A stretch of DNA of 64,000 nt from Saccharibacillus sp. JS10. GTDB lineage: Bacteria > Bacillota > Bacilli > Paenibacillales > Paenibacillaceae. Positions 17,023 to 25,621 of this stretch are shown here, piece by piece. Location: contig NZ_JANFNS010000005.1 of the NCBI RefSeq assembly GCF_024436065.1, positions 186,001 through 250,000 of the forward strand. The letters run 5' to 3'. The notes beneath the pieces are model-generated. The model was not told the origin of the DNA. It did not search any database and was given only the letters and a program-made list of their open reading frames with translations. The stretch's first letter is position 1. Each line of letters begins with the position of its first letter. The translations under genes and the position numbers were made by a program.

Positions 17023-18510
17023 TTACGCTGTTTCCGGCAACTTTTTAACATCGCTATCGTCGGAAGAAGAGACCAGATCGCTCAGTCCTACGATCAAGCT
17101 TTCAAGTTCGCGGAAACTATCGACCATTTGTTTCGTAAGGTTTCTCTGTTCATCCATGCCTGCCAAGATTTCTTCTGCCGCCGCGCTGGATTGCTCCGTC
17201 AGACCCGAAATCTCTGTAACTTCGCCTACGACATGCCCCGAAGAATCTTTCATTGTCACCGAACTGCTTTCGATATACGAAGCCTGTGTCAACACATCGC
17301 GGGAACTTGCATCAATCGCGCGGAACGCTTGCTCTGCCGTATGAACGACGTCACGGCTTTCTTCAAGAGAAGCTCGCATGCTATCGAAACGACCCGTCAA
17401 CTCGCTTGTGCGTCCTTGGAGACGTGCGAGGATCGCGGCAACGTCTGTCGCTGACTTGCCTGAATGTTCGGCAAGCTTGCGAACTTCGTCGGAAACGACA
17501 GCGAATCCTTTGCCATGCTCGCCTGCGCGTGCTGCTTCGATCGCCGCATTGAGCGCAAGCAAATTCGTTTGACGCGCGATATCGGAGATACCGTTTAGAA
17601 TAGCCGTCATCGATTCGCTTTCTTGACTAAAGCTCTGCATATCGTCGGCTGCCGTCTTCATCGCTTCGTAGAGATCGTCCATTCGCGTGTTCAGCATATC
17701 CATTTTGGAACTTCCGACTTGCGTACTTCCAGCCATATCCGCAGAGATGTCTTTCATTTGCTGCGAATAAGCCGCTACGTTCTGAATATGCCCATCTGTC
17801 AAAGCCAGCGATTCCGAAATTTCGGCTACGCTAGCCGCTTGCACTTCAACGCCTCGCGCAACCTCGCCAAAGCCTAATGTAATCTCGTCCGAGATCGTAA
17901 CCGTATTATTGACTTTCTGCTTGAATCCGTCCGTAAATTCGGTCAACCCTTCTACCGATTCTTTGACACGGTTCAGCATAGCTTCTACGCGTGCTTGCGA
18001 CTCTTCGACTTTTTCCCGACGCTTCTCGCCGCTCAAGAACAGCTTTTTGTTCACATTCGATACCGTGATCAAGATAATGCCTGACACGGCGAACATGCTC
18101 AAATTCGTCAGATCATTAAAAAGAACAGTCGGATCTGACGCAGGCTTGATCATCATATGAACGATAAAATAAACCAACGTTATTCCAAAAGAGATATTGT
18201 AATATTTAGTGTCAGGATACAGCAGCAAAGGTAGCAAGATCAAAATGCCCTGTATAAAGTTGATCTGTTCGAGGTTAATCCCGATCGCGCTTAGAATGAC
18301 CCATGCTGTAATCACCCAAGGGATGACACGGACACCTTTTTTGGTAAAACTAGCAATCGTAACGCCCACAGGAATAATCAGCGAGATCAATACAACCGGC
18401 AAAAATTCTGGGACGATGAAAGCCAATGCCATGCTGATGCAGAGAATCGCCCACATCATACAAACTACCAATCTGTTGCGTTTCCAAAGAATACTGTCTT
18501 TACGATCCAT
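17023..18510 (-). CDS. Methyl-accepting chemotaxis protein without HAMP, multi-TM input
   Basis: A 495-residue chemoreceptor. Residues ~10-155 hold about six hydrophobic segments with little periplasmic loop; there is no obvious HAMP domain. The C-terminal ~320 residues are the coiled-coil signalling domain with the conserved hairpin ([20 protein letters not shown] followed by [14 protein letters not shown]). It signals to CheA/CheW; the stimulus may be sensed in or at the membrane. A sigma-D-like promoter lies at 18660-18686. A paralogue of the same design is at 37742-39307. Confidence 0.88.
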   Translation of the reverse strand: MDRKDSILWKRNRLVVCMMWAILCISMALAFIVPEFLPVVLISLIIPVGVTIASFTKKGVRVIPWVITAWVILSAIGINLEQINFIQGILILLPLLLYPDTKYYNISFGITLVYFIVHMMIKPASDPTVLFNDLTNLSMFAVSGIILITVSNVNKKLFLSGEKRREKVEESQARVEAMLNRVKESVEGLTEFTDGFKQKVNNTVTISDEITLGFGEVARGVEVQAASVAEISESLALTDGHIQNVAAYSQQMKDISADMAGSTQVGSSKMDMLNTRMDDLYEAMKTAADDMQSFSQESESMTAILNGISDIARQTNLLALNAAIEAARAGEHGKGFAVVSDEVRKLAEHSGKSATDVAAILARLQGRTSELTGRFDSMRASLEESRDVVHTAEQAFRAIDASSRDVLTQASYIESSSVTMKDSSGHVVGEVTEISGLTEQSSAAAEEILAGMDEQRNLTKQMVDSFRELESLIVGLSDLVSSSDDSDVKKLPETA

Positions 18511-18659
18511 TTTCCGATTCCGCCTTTTTCGTCATGATGAAGTTTCTTTTTTAATCTAGAACGTTTTCGGTAGGCAGATTGTTTCCTTGTCGATATAGCG
18601 CAGCGCTCTCTATCATTCGGAAACCTTCATATCGCATACTTTTACGTATCACTTCCTAC

Positions 18660-18686
18660 ATATCGGAATATTTCGACAAGTTATTA
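18660..18686 (-). promoter_or_regulatory. Sigma-D-like promoter of the chemoreceptor gene
   Basis: On the minus strand TAAT (18683-18686), 16 bp, CCGATAT (18660-18666) fits the sigma-D pattern TAAA-N15-GCCGATAT with two mismatches. It is about 150 bp before the chemoreceptor start, in line with flagellar/chemotaxis control. Confidence 0.55.
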
Positions 18687-18763
18687 AGCTTTTAAGAAAT
18701 TTCTTCATCATTCGACAAAGATGCGCCTTTTTGAATCGAAAAAGTAGATGTTTGATAGGTAAA

Positions 18764-19483
18764 TTAGGCGTTGATATCGAGCATAGCCGGGAGATCAATC
18801 TCTTTGACGCAAGCCGCCGGGGATAAACCGATCAGGCAGTTGGTTAAATCGACGACGTCCTGCAAAGGAATACGCGTCCCTTCATAAGCTTCTAACGCAC
18901 GCTCCCGCCCCTCGCTATACGGAATTTCCGCAGCCAATTCACCCGGATTAATGCAAGTTACAGCAATCCGATCTTCACGCAAATGTTCGCGCAATGCTTC
19001 TCCGATGCCGCGAAGCGCAAATTTCGAAGCTACGAAAGTGACTTGAGTATTGTTGGCATTACTCAATCCCGCTGTTGAACCGATGAGGATGATCTTGCCG
19101 GAATCAGACTGACGCAGGTTAGGTAAAAGTCCCTGCAAACACACAATCGCAGAAGTAATATTGGTCTGAATCATACGGCTGATATGCTCAGGTGCGTCTT
19201 GATCGAAGGTGTAGTGATTCTCGAAGCCTTCTTTTTCCCAAATGCCTACATTATAAATGGCGACGTCTAGACGCTCTCGTTGAACGGAATTGAAAATGGT
19301 ATGGGCGGATTCCGGTTGGGACAAGTCGGCTTGAATCCAGATTCGCTTCACACCGTCTTGCAGCTCAAGGCTGGATGGACGACTCCGCGATACTAACCAT
19401 ATTTTATCCCCGCTCTTCGCCAGGCCTCTTGCAAAAGCATCTCCGAGTCCTTGACTGGCTCCGAAAATCAGGTAACTTTTCAT
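18764..19483 (-). CDS. SDR-family protein lacking the catalytic tyrosine
   Basis: A 239-residue SDR-like protein. The cofactor motif GASQGLG is at residues 7-13 and the segment equivalent to NNAG reads YNVG. The active-site region reads VTFVASKFALRG, so the Tyr of YxxxK is Phe; the codon at this point is TTC. The Ser (GSTAG) and Lys are kept. It may be a non-catalytic Rossmann protein or use another residue. No close operon partner; a sulfurtransferase gene lies upstream in the same direction behind a terminator. Confidence 0.8.
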   Translation of the reverse strand: MKSYLIFGASQGLGDAFARGLAKSGDKIWLVSRSRPSSLELQDGVKRIWIQADLSQPESAHTIFNSVQRERLDVAIYNVGIWEKEGFENHYTFDQDAPEHISRMIQTNITSAIVCLQGLLPNLRQSDSGKIILIGSTAGLSNANNTQVTFVASKFALRGIGEALREHLREDRIAVTCINPGELAAEIPYSEGRERALEAYEGTRIPLQDVVDLTNCLIGLSPAACVKEIDLPAMLDINA

Positions 19484-19656
19484 GATGGATTCTCCTTTAC
19501 TTGCTTTTTGATTTGCTGGTAACGTTCATCCATGCTTGCTCACTTTGTTAGCATATAATAGTCGATTTAACTTGTAATGAAGATTTGATTAAAAGCGGGT
19601 TTTGGGATAGTGATTGGTGACCAACATGCCGGAATTGTAGTTAAAGTCATGAAACG

Positions 19657-19686
19657 ACAAAAAAGCCCGCGTACCCCGCGGGCTTC
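19657..19686 (-). terminator. Terminator of the sulfurtransferase gene
   Basis: AAGCCCGCG and CGCGGGCTT form a perfect stem with a short loop, followed on the minus strand by TTTTTTGTC. The rest of 19484-19656 shows no gene. Confidence 0.85.
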
Positions 19687-19702
19687 CCTACTCCAAACCG
19701 TC

Positions 19703-20653
19703 TTACACTTCTTCACCCGTCCCGATCGGATTATCGTCATACGAAATCCAATCGCTCCAACTACCCGGATAAAGCCTCACTCGGCTATATCCAGCTTCTT
19801 CAAGCGCCAAAATATTCGGCGTTGCGCTCATACCTGCCGCGCAATACACAACAATCTCCGCATCTTTATCTACAGATTCGAAGTGCTTTTCCAGTTGTTC
19901 CTTGCTTTTATACGACCCATCTTCATTAAATAAATCCATCCAAAAGAAATTGATGGCTCCCGGAATATGACCACCTACCCGGTCGATCGGTTCTTTTTCA
20001 CCCAGATACCGATCATGTGAACGAGAGTCGATCAATACAGGTGTGAAGAATGTTGCTTTATTGCTTGTCGCGGAAGTCTCGATGTCTTGCACCGGCACTT
20101 CTCCATGCTCCGCCGCTATTTGTTCCTCAACGCCTTCGACGATCTGTTCCGCCTTAATTGTACCGACAATCCGCTGCACTTCGTTCACGTCTGTAACCAA
20201 ATGATGCTGAACGTTAGGAACAAAAGTAGCCGGAACACGCACCGCCTGTTTATTGTCTACAATAAAATCGGCTTCTTTCCAGCCTTTCAATCCACGATCC
20301 AGCACGGCAACCTTCTCATGCCCGATCCAGCGAAGCATCCACCAAAGGCGAGCGCCGAACATACCGCCTTCTTCATCGTATACAATCACTCGCGTATCAT
20401 TGCTGATGCCGGCTTTCGCAAGTTTGGCTGCGAATTCTTCCGGCTCCGGCAACGGAAAACGTCCTCCGTGCTGAGCAAGCGGCGCCGACAGATCTTTGTC
20501 TAAATCCATATAGATCGCGCCTGGAATATGCTCCTTTTCAAAAGCTTCTCGTCCCGCGTCCGGTTGTCCAAAAATGTAACGGCAGTCCACGATCGTTTGT
20601 TCCGGCTCGTAGAGACGTGCTAATAGCCATTTTGGCGATACAATATTTTGCAT
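19703..20653 (-). CDS. Thiosulfate/3-mercaptopyruvate sulfurtransferase (tandem rhodanese)
   Basis: A 316-residue protein with two rhodanese domains (about 5-130 and 185-310). The N-terminal domain is non-catalytic; the C-terminal one has the persulfide-forming Cys271 in VYCAAGMSAT. These enzymes move sulfane sulfur from thiosulfate or 3-mercaptopyruvate to thiols or cyanide. The two domains are joined by a longer acidic linker (about residues 145-200, many Val, Glu and Gln) than in typical TST/MST proteins, a mild oddity. Monocistronic by its terminator and 330-bp upstream gap. Confidence 0.87.
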   Translation of the reverse strand: MQNIVSPKWLLARLYEPEQTIVDCRYIFGQPDAGREAFEKEHIPGAIYMDLDKDLSAPLAQHGGRFPLPEPEEFAAKLAKAGISNDTRVIVYDEEGGMFGARLWWMLRWIGHEKVAVLDRGLKGWKEADFIVDNKQAVRVPATFVPNVQHHLVTDVNEVQRIVGTIKAEQIVEGVEEQIAAEHGEVPVQDIETSATSNKATFFTPVLIDSRSHDRYLGEKEPIDRVGGHIPGAINFFWMDLFNEDGSYKSKEQLEKHFESVDKDAEIVVYCAAGMSATPNILALEEAGYSRVRLYPGSWSDWISYDDNPIGTGEEV

Positions 20654-20780
20654 CTTATTTCTCCTCTCGACCTACGAAACTTTTCATTTAGAATAGCATT
20701 TTCATTTTTCAAAAGCTAATTTGTGTCCTTTTAAAAACAATCCTGAAATTTTTTCGATTTTGTGAACCCTAACGTGATAC

Positions 20781-20809
20781 TGCACGCTTACTAAAGGTTA
20801 TGGTATAGT
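20781..20809 (+). promoter_or_regulatory. Extended -10 promoter of the first CNNM-like gene
   Basis: TGGTATAGT (20801-20809) is an extended -10 element; TGCACG 17 bp upstream is a poor -35. It predicts a leader of about 170 nt before the TTG start. The stretch 20654-20780 shows no gene. Confidence 0.45.
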
Positions 20810-20825
20810 ATCTAGTAATACATTT

Positions 20826-20990
20826 AGGGAGGAGGCAACAGACTTGGGAAGGCGTTTAACTATATAGCTTCGTTGACCACCGTTTCTTTGACCTGTCTCT
20901 TTCATACGGAATCCGCATTAAAGAGGCGAAACTGCTTGATACGTTAACCCATTATCTGGAGGTGAATCCCTCAAAAGAGGGAACTTATTG
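20826..20990 (+). promoter_or_regulatory. Structured leader with hairpin between Shine-Dalgarno and TTG start
   Basis: The leader contains a hairpin CTCTTT (20897-20902)/AAAGAG (20920-20925). Near the start, GGAGG (20958-20962) is 25 nt from the TTG, but a perfect stem TCCCTC (20967-20972)/GAGGGA (20977-20982) between them would leave an effective spacing of 9 nt. The same arrangement precedes the paralogue at 22367. An alternative reading is an 11-codon upstream frame beginning GTG AAT CCC. Confidence 0.7.
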
Positions 20991-22292
20991 GACCTAATGA
21001 CGATCGTCAATTTATTGATTCTTGCCGTACTTCTTGTGCTCACTGCTTTCTTCGTTGCTTCGGAGTTCGCGGTCGTGAAAGTACGGGTATCCCGGCTCGA
21101 CCAACTGATTTCGGAAGGCAATAAAAAAGCGGTACGCGCGAAACAGGTCGCTCAAGACCTGGATTACTACTTGTCCGCTTGTCAGCTCGGTATTACGGTA
21201 ACTGCACTCGGCTTGGGTGCGATCGGTAAACCGGCTGTTGAATTGCTGCTGTATCCGGTATTCGATTGGTTGAACGTGTCCAGCTCCGCGTCTTCGGTCG
21301 CGTCTTACGCGATTGCTTTCTTCTTGGTAACGTTCTTACACGTTGTCGTAGGCGAGATGGCTCCGAAAACGCTGGCGATTCAGTTTGCGGAAAAAATGAC
21401 GCTGCTGCTCGCTCCGTCGCTGTACTGGTTCGGTCGCATCATGTACCCATTCATTTGGGCGCTCAACGGTGCGGCTCGCGTCTTGCTTCGTTCGTTTGGC
21501 GTTAAACCTGCCGGGCATGACGAAGTGTACTCCGAAGACGAGTTGAAGATTATTATGGCGCAAAGTTTCGAAGGCGGCGAAATCAATGAAACGAAACTGT
21601 CTTACATGGAAAACGTCTTTTCGTTCGATGAACGTGTAGCACGCGATATCATGGTGCCGCGTACGCAGCTCGTCACGATCGACAAAGACATGGATTATGC
21701 GGAATTGATTACAGTGCTCGATGAGAATAATTACACGCGTTATCCGGTTACCGAAGAAGGAAGCAAAGACCGGATTATCGGTGTCATCAACGCGAAAAAG
21801 ATGCTTCCTCATATTATCGCCGGACGTGCGCGTAGACTCGAAGAATTTATTCGCCGGATTCCGATTGTATCGGAAGCAACGCCGATCCAGGAAACAATGC
21901 TCAAAATGCAGCAAGAACGGATGCATATTGCGCTTGTCGTCGACGAATACGGCGGTACAGCCGGTATCGTCACGATGGAAGACGTCATGGAAGAACTCGT
22001 CGGCGAAATCCGAGACGAATTCGATGCCGACGAGATCGCCGAAATCCGCCAAATGGGCGAACGCGAATATGTGGTGAGCGGTCGCGTATTGCTGGACGAA
22101 CTGGAAAAACGCTTCGGCGCGAAGTTCGACGAACGCAGCGATACCGATACCATCGCGGGATGGATTCAACATCGCAAAGGGACTGCGGCAGGAGAAGGCG
22201 AGCAATTGATCGAGAACGGATACGTCTGGACGATCGAAGAAAAAGACGATCTACAGATCAAACAAGTGAGGTTAAGTTATACCGAAGCGTAA
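20988..22292 (+). CDS. CNNM/CorC-like membrane protein (DUF21, CBS pair, CorC_HlyC)
   Basis: A 434-residue protein of the family often called hemolysin-like. Residues ~1-190 are the DUF21 membrane domain with three to four helices; ~200-330 are a CBS pair (motifs VPRTQLVTID and EYGGTAGIVTMEDV); ~340-430 are the CorC_HlyC domain. Homologues such as CorC and eukaryotic CNNM export Mg2+ or Na+; the haemolysin name is historical. The start is a TTG whose ribosome site is separated from it by a hairpin. A shorter paralogue follows 74 bp downstream; the two are probably cotranscribed up to the terminator at 23470. Confidence 0.88.
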   Translation: MDLMTIVNLLILAVLLVLTAFFVASEFAVVKVRVSRLDQLISEGNKKAVRAKQVAQDLDYYLSACQLGITVTALGLGAIGKPAVELLLYPVFDWLNVSSSASSVASYAIAFFLVTFLHVVVGEMAPKTLAIQFAEKMTLLLAPSLYWFGRIMYPFIWALNGAARVLLRSFGVKPAGHDEVYSEDELKIIMAQSFEGGEINETKLSYMENVFSFDERVARDIMVPRTQLVTIDKDMDYAELITVLDENNYTRYPVTEEGSKDRIIGVINAKKMLPHIIAGRARRLEEFIRRIPIVSEATPIQETMLKMQQERMHIALVVDEYGGTAGIVTMEDVMEELVGEIRDEFDADEIAEIRQMGEREYVVSGRVLLDELEKRFGAKFDERSDTDTIAGWIQHRKGTAAGEGEQLIENGYVWTIEEKDDLQIKQVRLSYTEA

Positions 22293-22336
22293 ATCTTCTC
22301 AGCTTAAATCAACGAACCAAATAATCCGAATATTGT

Positions 22337-22369
22337 GGAGGTGAATCCCTCTCGCGAGGGAATTTATTG
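22337..22369 (+). promoter_or_regulatory. Hairpin between Shine-Dalgarno and TTG start, second copy
   Basis: GGAGG (22337-22341), TGAA, stem TCCCTC (22346-22351), loop TCGC, stem GAGGGA (22356-22361), ATTTA, then TTG at 22367. All distances equal those in the first copy, while the loop (AAAA there, TCGC here) differs. Confidence 0.75.
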
Positions 22370-23431
22370 GACGGAACAATTGCATTAAACCTATTTCTGG
22401 TTGCTGTATTTATCGGGCTTACCGCCTTTTTCGTCGGTGCCGAATTTGCCATATTGAAAGTCCGTATGTCACGATTGGATCAATTGATCGCCGATGGTAA
22501 CAAAAAAGCGGTGATGGCGAAAAAAGTCGCGCAAGACTTGGACTATTACTTGTCGGCATGTCAGCTCGGGATTACGATCACGGCGCTTGTACTTGGCGCG
22601 CTGGGTGAACCGACTGTCGAAAAGTTGCTGCATCCGGTATTTGATCATTTTGAAGTACCCGCTGCACTTGCAACCGTATTGTCTTACGGTATCGCGCTTG
22701 CGCTCGTGACTTTTTTACACGTCGTCATCGGCGAACTTGCACCGAAGACGCTAGCGATTCAATTTTCCGAAAAAATGACGTTGCTTCTCGCTCCGTCGTT
22801 ATATCGCTTCGGACGCCTTACCGCTCCATTTATCCGTTTACTGAACGGTTCGGCAACGCTGCTCCTTCGAGCTTTCGGTGTGAAACCCGCCGGTCACGAA
22901 TCGGTTCACTCCGAAGAAGAGTTGAAATGGTTGGTCGAGCAAAGTTACGAAAGCGGCGAGATTAACAAAACAGAACAAGCGTATTTGCAAAACATTTTCG
23001 CTTTTGACGATCGATTGCTGCGGGAGATCATGATCCCTGCCGACAAAATCGTTAAAATCGCAAAAGAATTGCCGCAAAACGAACTGATCGCGAAGTTAAG
23101 CGAACACGAGTATACACGTTATCCGGTAACGAACGGCAATCCGGACGGATTTATCGGATTCGTGCATAGCAAAGAAATATTGACCGCAATCGCCGCGGGT
23201 CGTGACGGCAAGATCGAAGGATTTATCCATAAGCTGCCGCAGTTCAAAGAAACGGCGACGCTGCGCGAAGTCATGCTCAGTATGCAGCAAAAAAGTGTGC
23301 ATATGGCTTCTGTATCCGATCATTCAGGTAACACGATTGGCTTAGTCACGATGGAAGATATTTTGGAAGAGATCGTCGGCGATATTCGCGACGAAGCAGA
23401 CGGCGTGCGCTTACCGTTGGCTCCGGTATAA
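22367..23431 (+). CDS. CNNM/CorC-like paralogue lacking the C-terminal CorC_HlyC domain
   Basis: A 354-residue paralogue of the preceding gene, similar over the DUF21 domain (~1-190) and CBS pair (~200-345), but ending just after the second CBS motif (LVTMEDILEEIVGDIRDE). The remaining ~80 residues of the paralogue are absent, and no out-of-frame remnant is seen before the terminator, so this is a settled short form rather than a recent frameshift. TTG start as in the first copy. Could be a partner or regulator of the full-length protein in a heterodimer. Confidence 0.85.
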   Translation: MDGTIALNLFLVAVFIGLTAFFVGAEFAILKVRMSRLDQLIADGNKKAVMAKKVAQDLDYYLSACQLGITITALVLGALGEPTVEKLLHPVFDHFEVPAALATVLSYGIALALVTFLHVVIGELAPKTLAIQFSEKMTLLLAPSLYRFGRLTAPFIRLLNGSATLLLRAFGVKPAGHESVHSEEELKWLVEQSYESGEINKTEQAYLQNIFAFDDRLLREIMIPADKIVKIAKELPQNELIAKLSEHEYTRYPVTNGNPDGFIGFVHSKEILTAIAAGRDGKIEGFIHKLPQFKETATLREVMLSMQQKSVHMASVSDHSGNTIGLVTMEDILEEIVGDIRDEADGVRLPLAPV

Positions 23432-23469
23432 CTCTTTTGAATAAACATTGTTTTTGATTGAAGAACAAG

Positions 23470-23512
23470 AAACCCCCAATATTCCGTCATTGCGGAACAT
23501 TGGGGGTTTTTT
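23470..23512. terminator. Bidirectional terminator after the CNNM pair
   Basis: AAACCCCCAATATTCCG pairs with CGGAACATTGGGGGTTTTTT, one mismatch; serves both the CNNM genes and the convergent SLH esterase gene. Confidence 0.9.
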
Positions 23513-23547
23513 ATCAAATTTGGCGAAAAATCAGTTGCTCTTTAGGT

Positions 23548-25194
23548 TTATTTTTGAGCCTCCGAAAGCTTGTCCAACACGGCTTGGACTTCAGCTCCTG
23601 TTACTAGACGATTTGGTTCAAATGTATGGGTACCGACGCCTTCCATCATACCCGCCGAGGTTACGGAAGCAATAGCGGCTGCTGCCCAATGTCCGGCTGG
23701 AACGTCGCTATACGAAGAAGTCGTAGCGCCTTTCGAGCCTCCCTGTACCCGATCCGCTAGCACAGCAAGCTGCGCTCTTGTCACTGCCGATGCCGGCGCG
23801 AACTTTTTGCCGCCAAGCCCTTGCATCACGCCGGCTGTAGCCGCTTGACGAATTTCCAGATCATAGCTTGAGTCCGCTGTGTCGTTGTAGATTGAAGTAC
23901 TCCGCACTTCGCCCAAATTCAGATGTTGAGCCAAAGCTGCCGCAAGATCCGCACGGGTTACCGTCGAATCGCTTTTCAATGGGTTCGTCGGTTTTTTAAC
24001 ATCCAACTTTTGCTCAAACAACCAATCTCTCATTTCTTTATTATTAAATACCGGAACCCATGACCAGTGTTTCATCCCGCCGTAAAAACGATTTTGATCC
24101 ATAAAAGCATCATCATAGAGCGTGATCTTCGTATCTTTCGCGCCCATTTCTTCTAGCGCTTGATACGCAAGCGTGCTGGTACGGCTATCTGTCGTAGGGT
24201 CGTTTTTGGCATGTACGATCCAGAGCGGTGTATCCGTCACATCTTTCAATTCTTGTTTGAACGCTTCTACTGAACCTTTGTAATCGGCAATCGTATCTTT
24301 CGCGGCAATCGCGATTGCGCCTGCAAATTTACCCGGATACTGCATCACGAAACGGAATACGCCGCCTCCTCCGCTCGAAGGCCCTACAACATAGATCCGC
24401 TGCGGGTCGACTTTACCTTCCGCTACAAGCTTATCGATCAGCTCCACTTGCATTTCGAAGTAATCTTGCATCCTTTTCAATTGATCGGGTTTGGCATAGA
24501 TTGCCCAATCGTAGTTTTGCGGATATTGCACAGCCAGTACCGAAGTATCGAAGCCCGACTCTGTCCATACCGTTGCGCCGCGATTTTCGGTCAGTTGCTT
24601 CATATTGTCGCTACCGACTTCGCCGCCGCCATGTAACCAGACCACTAGAGGTTCAGGTGTTGCCGACTGAGATAATTTCAAACGGTACGTCAGCGTATCT
24701 CCATTGTCGTTTTGAAGCCCACCAGCTTCAAAATCGTCGACCGTACGCGTTTCGACTTTCGATACTTTTTCAGCGGTAAACGCAAGCTCGGGGTACTTTT
24801 TATTCACGACAGCGAACTCCGATACATAACCGCCCGGATATTTGAACGGCTTGACTTTCATCGACAATACATTGCCTTTTTGCGTCAATTGAATCCCGTC
24901 GTCTTCGTAAGCGTCTTGCGTCAGTTCGCCTGCGGCGTTCAGCGGATAACCATCGTAGTTCCCGGTAATATCGAAATCGGAAGCTTTCAGATCGCTATAA
25001 GAAGAACCGCTTGGTAATACAAAATCAAAAGATTCTGCCATACGACCCGCATCGCCGATATATGTATGTGCCGTAATTTCAAGCTTGCTTGAAGAGGAAG
25101 ACGTCGCTTCCGCAGCGTTTGCCGGAGCTACGCCTCCTAAAGTTCCGCCTAACGCCAGAGCTGCAATCAAAGTTAATCCTGTCGGTTTTCTCAT
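23548..25194 (-). CDS. Secreted alpha/beta-hydrolase (esterase/PHB-depolymerase-like) with SLH domains
   Basis: A 548-residue exported protein. Signal peptide residues 1-27 (PANAAEA cleavage region). Residues ~35-140 look like a beta-rich accessory domain. Residues ~165-400 are an alpha/beta hydrolase: oxyanion-side LHGGGEVGS, nucleophile elbow GPSSGGG with Ser273, acid likely Asp in HAKNDPTTD, His in the GMKHWSW region. This resembles secreted esterases of the PHB depolymerase/feruloyl esterase group. Residues ~410-545 carry two clear S-layer-homology repeats and a weaker first one, which bind pyruvylated wall polymer. So it is probably a surface-held esterase of polysaccharide breakdown. 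A structured leader precedes it (25249-25323). Confidence 0.82.
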   Translation of the reverse strand: MRKPTGLTLIAALALGGTLGGVAPANAAEATSSSSSKLEITAHTYIGDAGRMAESFDFVLPSGSSYSDLKASDFDITGNYDGYPLNAAGELTQDAYEDDGIQLTQKGNVLSMKVKPFKYPGGYVSEFAVVNKKYPELAFTAEKVSKVETRTVDDFEAGGLQNDNGDTLTYRLKLSQSATPEPLVVWLHGGGEVGSDNMKQLTENRGATVWTESGFDTSVLAVQYPQNYDWAIYAKPDQLKRMQDYFEMQVELIDKLVAEGKVDPQRIYVVGPSSGGGGVFRFVMQYPGKFAGAIAIAAKDTIADYKGSVEAFKQELKDVTDTPLWIVHAKNDPTTDSRTSTLAYQALEEMGAKDTKITLYDDAFMDQNRFYGGMKHWSWVPVFNNKEMRDWLFEQKLDVKKPTNPLKSDSTVTRADLAAALAQHLNLGEVRSTSIYNDTADSSYDLEIRQAATAGVMQGLGGKKFAPASAVTRAQLAVLADRVQGGSKGATTSSYSDVPAGHWAAAAIASVTSAGMMEGVGTHTFEPNRLVTGAEVQAVLDKLSEAQK

Positions 25195-25248
25195 TTGTTT
25201 TCCTCCGTTTATACTAAGAATAGGTAAAATAAAAGATCGATAAACGAC

Positions 25249-25323
25249 AAAAAACCCAAACGGTATCCGCAGTAGGGAATTTCCCGTACTGCCGACCCGA
25301 TCAGGTTTTGCCCGTTCGCACGG
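25249..25323 (-). promoter_or_regulatory. Riboswitch- or attenuator-like leader of the SLH esterase gene
   Basis: In the minus-strand RNA, CGAACGG (plus 25312-25318) pairs with CCGTTTG (25257-25263), enclosing two hairpins: ACCT-GATC-GGGT (25295-25306) and an 11-bp GCAGTA/TACTGC hairpin with inner GGGA/TCCC (25269-25292). A U-tract follows the closing stem at once, so the stem can act as a terminator. A competing hairpin CCG-TGCGAA-CGG (25312-25323) uses the same 5' strand. No known riboswitch class fits; see findings. Confidence 0.6.
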
Positions 25324-25621
25324 TCACAATCCATCATCGTCGCTTTTACTTTAGCAAATTTTGAAAGCGTTATCAACTGTAAAACTGAAAAAGACTTTTT
25401 TAAAAAAAGTCCCTTTCTTCGCGTTCTGTATATGGCATCTGCACTTTTGGGTAATAAAGTTATTGAGATGAAGCAGGCGCAACCGATAAAACAGACTTCC
25501 GGCAAGTGTAAGTTTGACTTTACTATGTTGGAAGCCCTATATTTTTAGAATATGGATTGGTTGATTATGGCAAGACTGTTGTCGCATGATCGTATTTCAA
25601 TTTCCGAGGAGGTCAATACCC

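Noticed and set aside
20826-20960. M-box (Mg2+) or yybP-ykoY (Mn2+) riboswitch before the CNNM-like genes
   Set aside because: The conserved core sequences of these classes are not recognisable in the leader; only simple hairpins are seen.
21336-22205. Long minus-strand frame inside the first CNNM-like gene
   Set aside because: Shadow frame, rich in His, Arg and Phe; the plus-strand product has clear DUF21, CBS and CorC_HlyC domains.
23432-23470. Frameshift that removed the CorC_HlyC domain of the second CNNM paralogue
   Set aside because: No frame downstream of the stop resembles the missing domain, and the terminator follows within about 40 bp.
25249-25323. TPP riboswitch
   Set aside because: Only the CTGATC ... 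GGGAAAT side is similar; the CUGAGA helix and the other arm are missing, and the downstream gene is not a thiamine gene. Kept as an unassigned structured leader.
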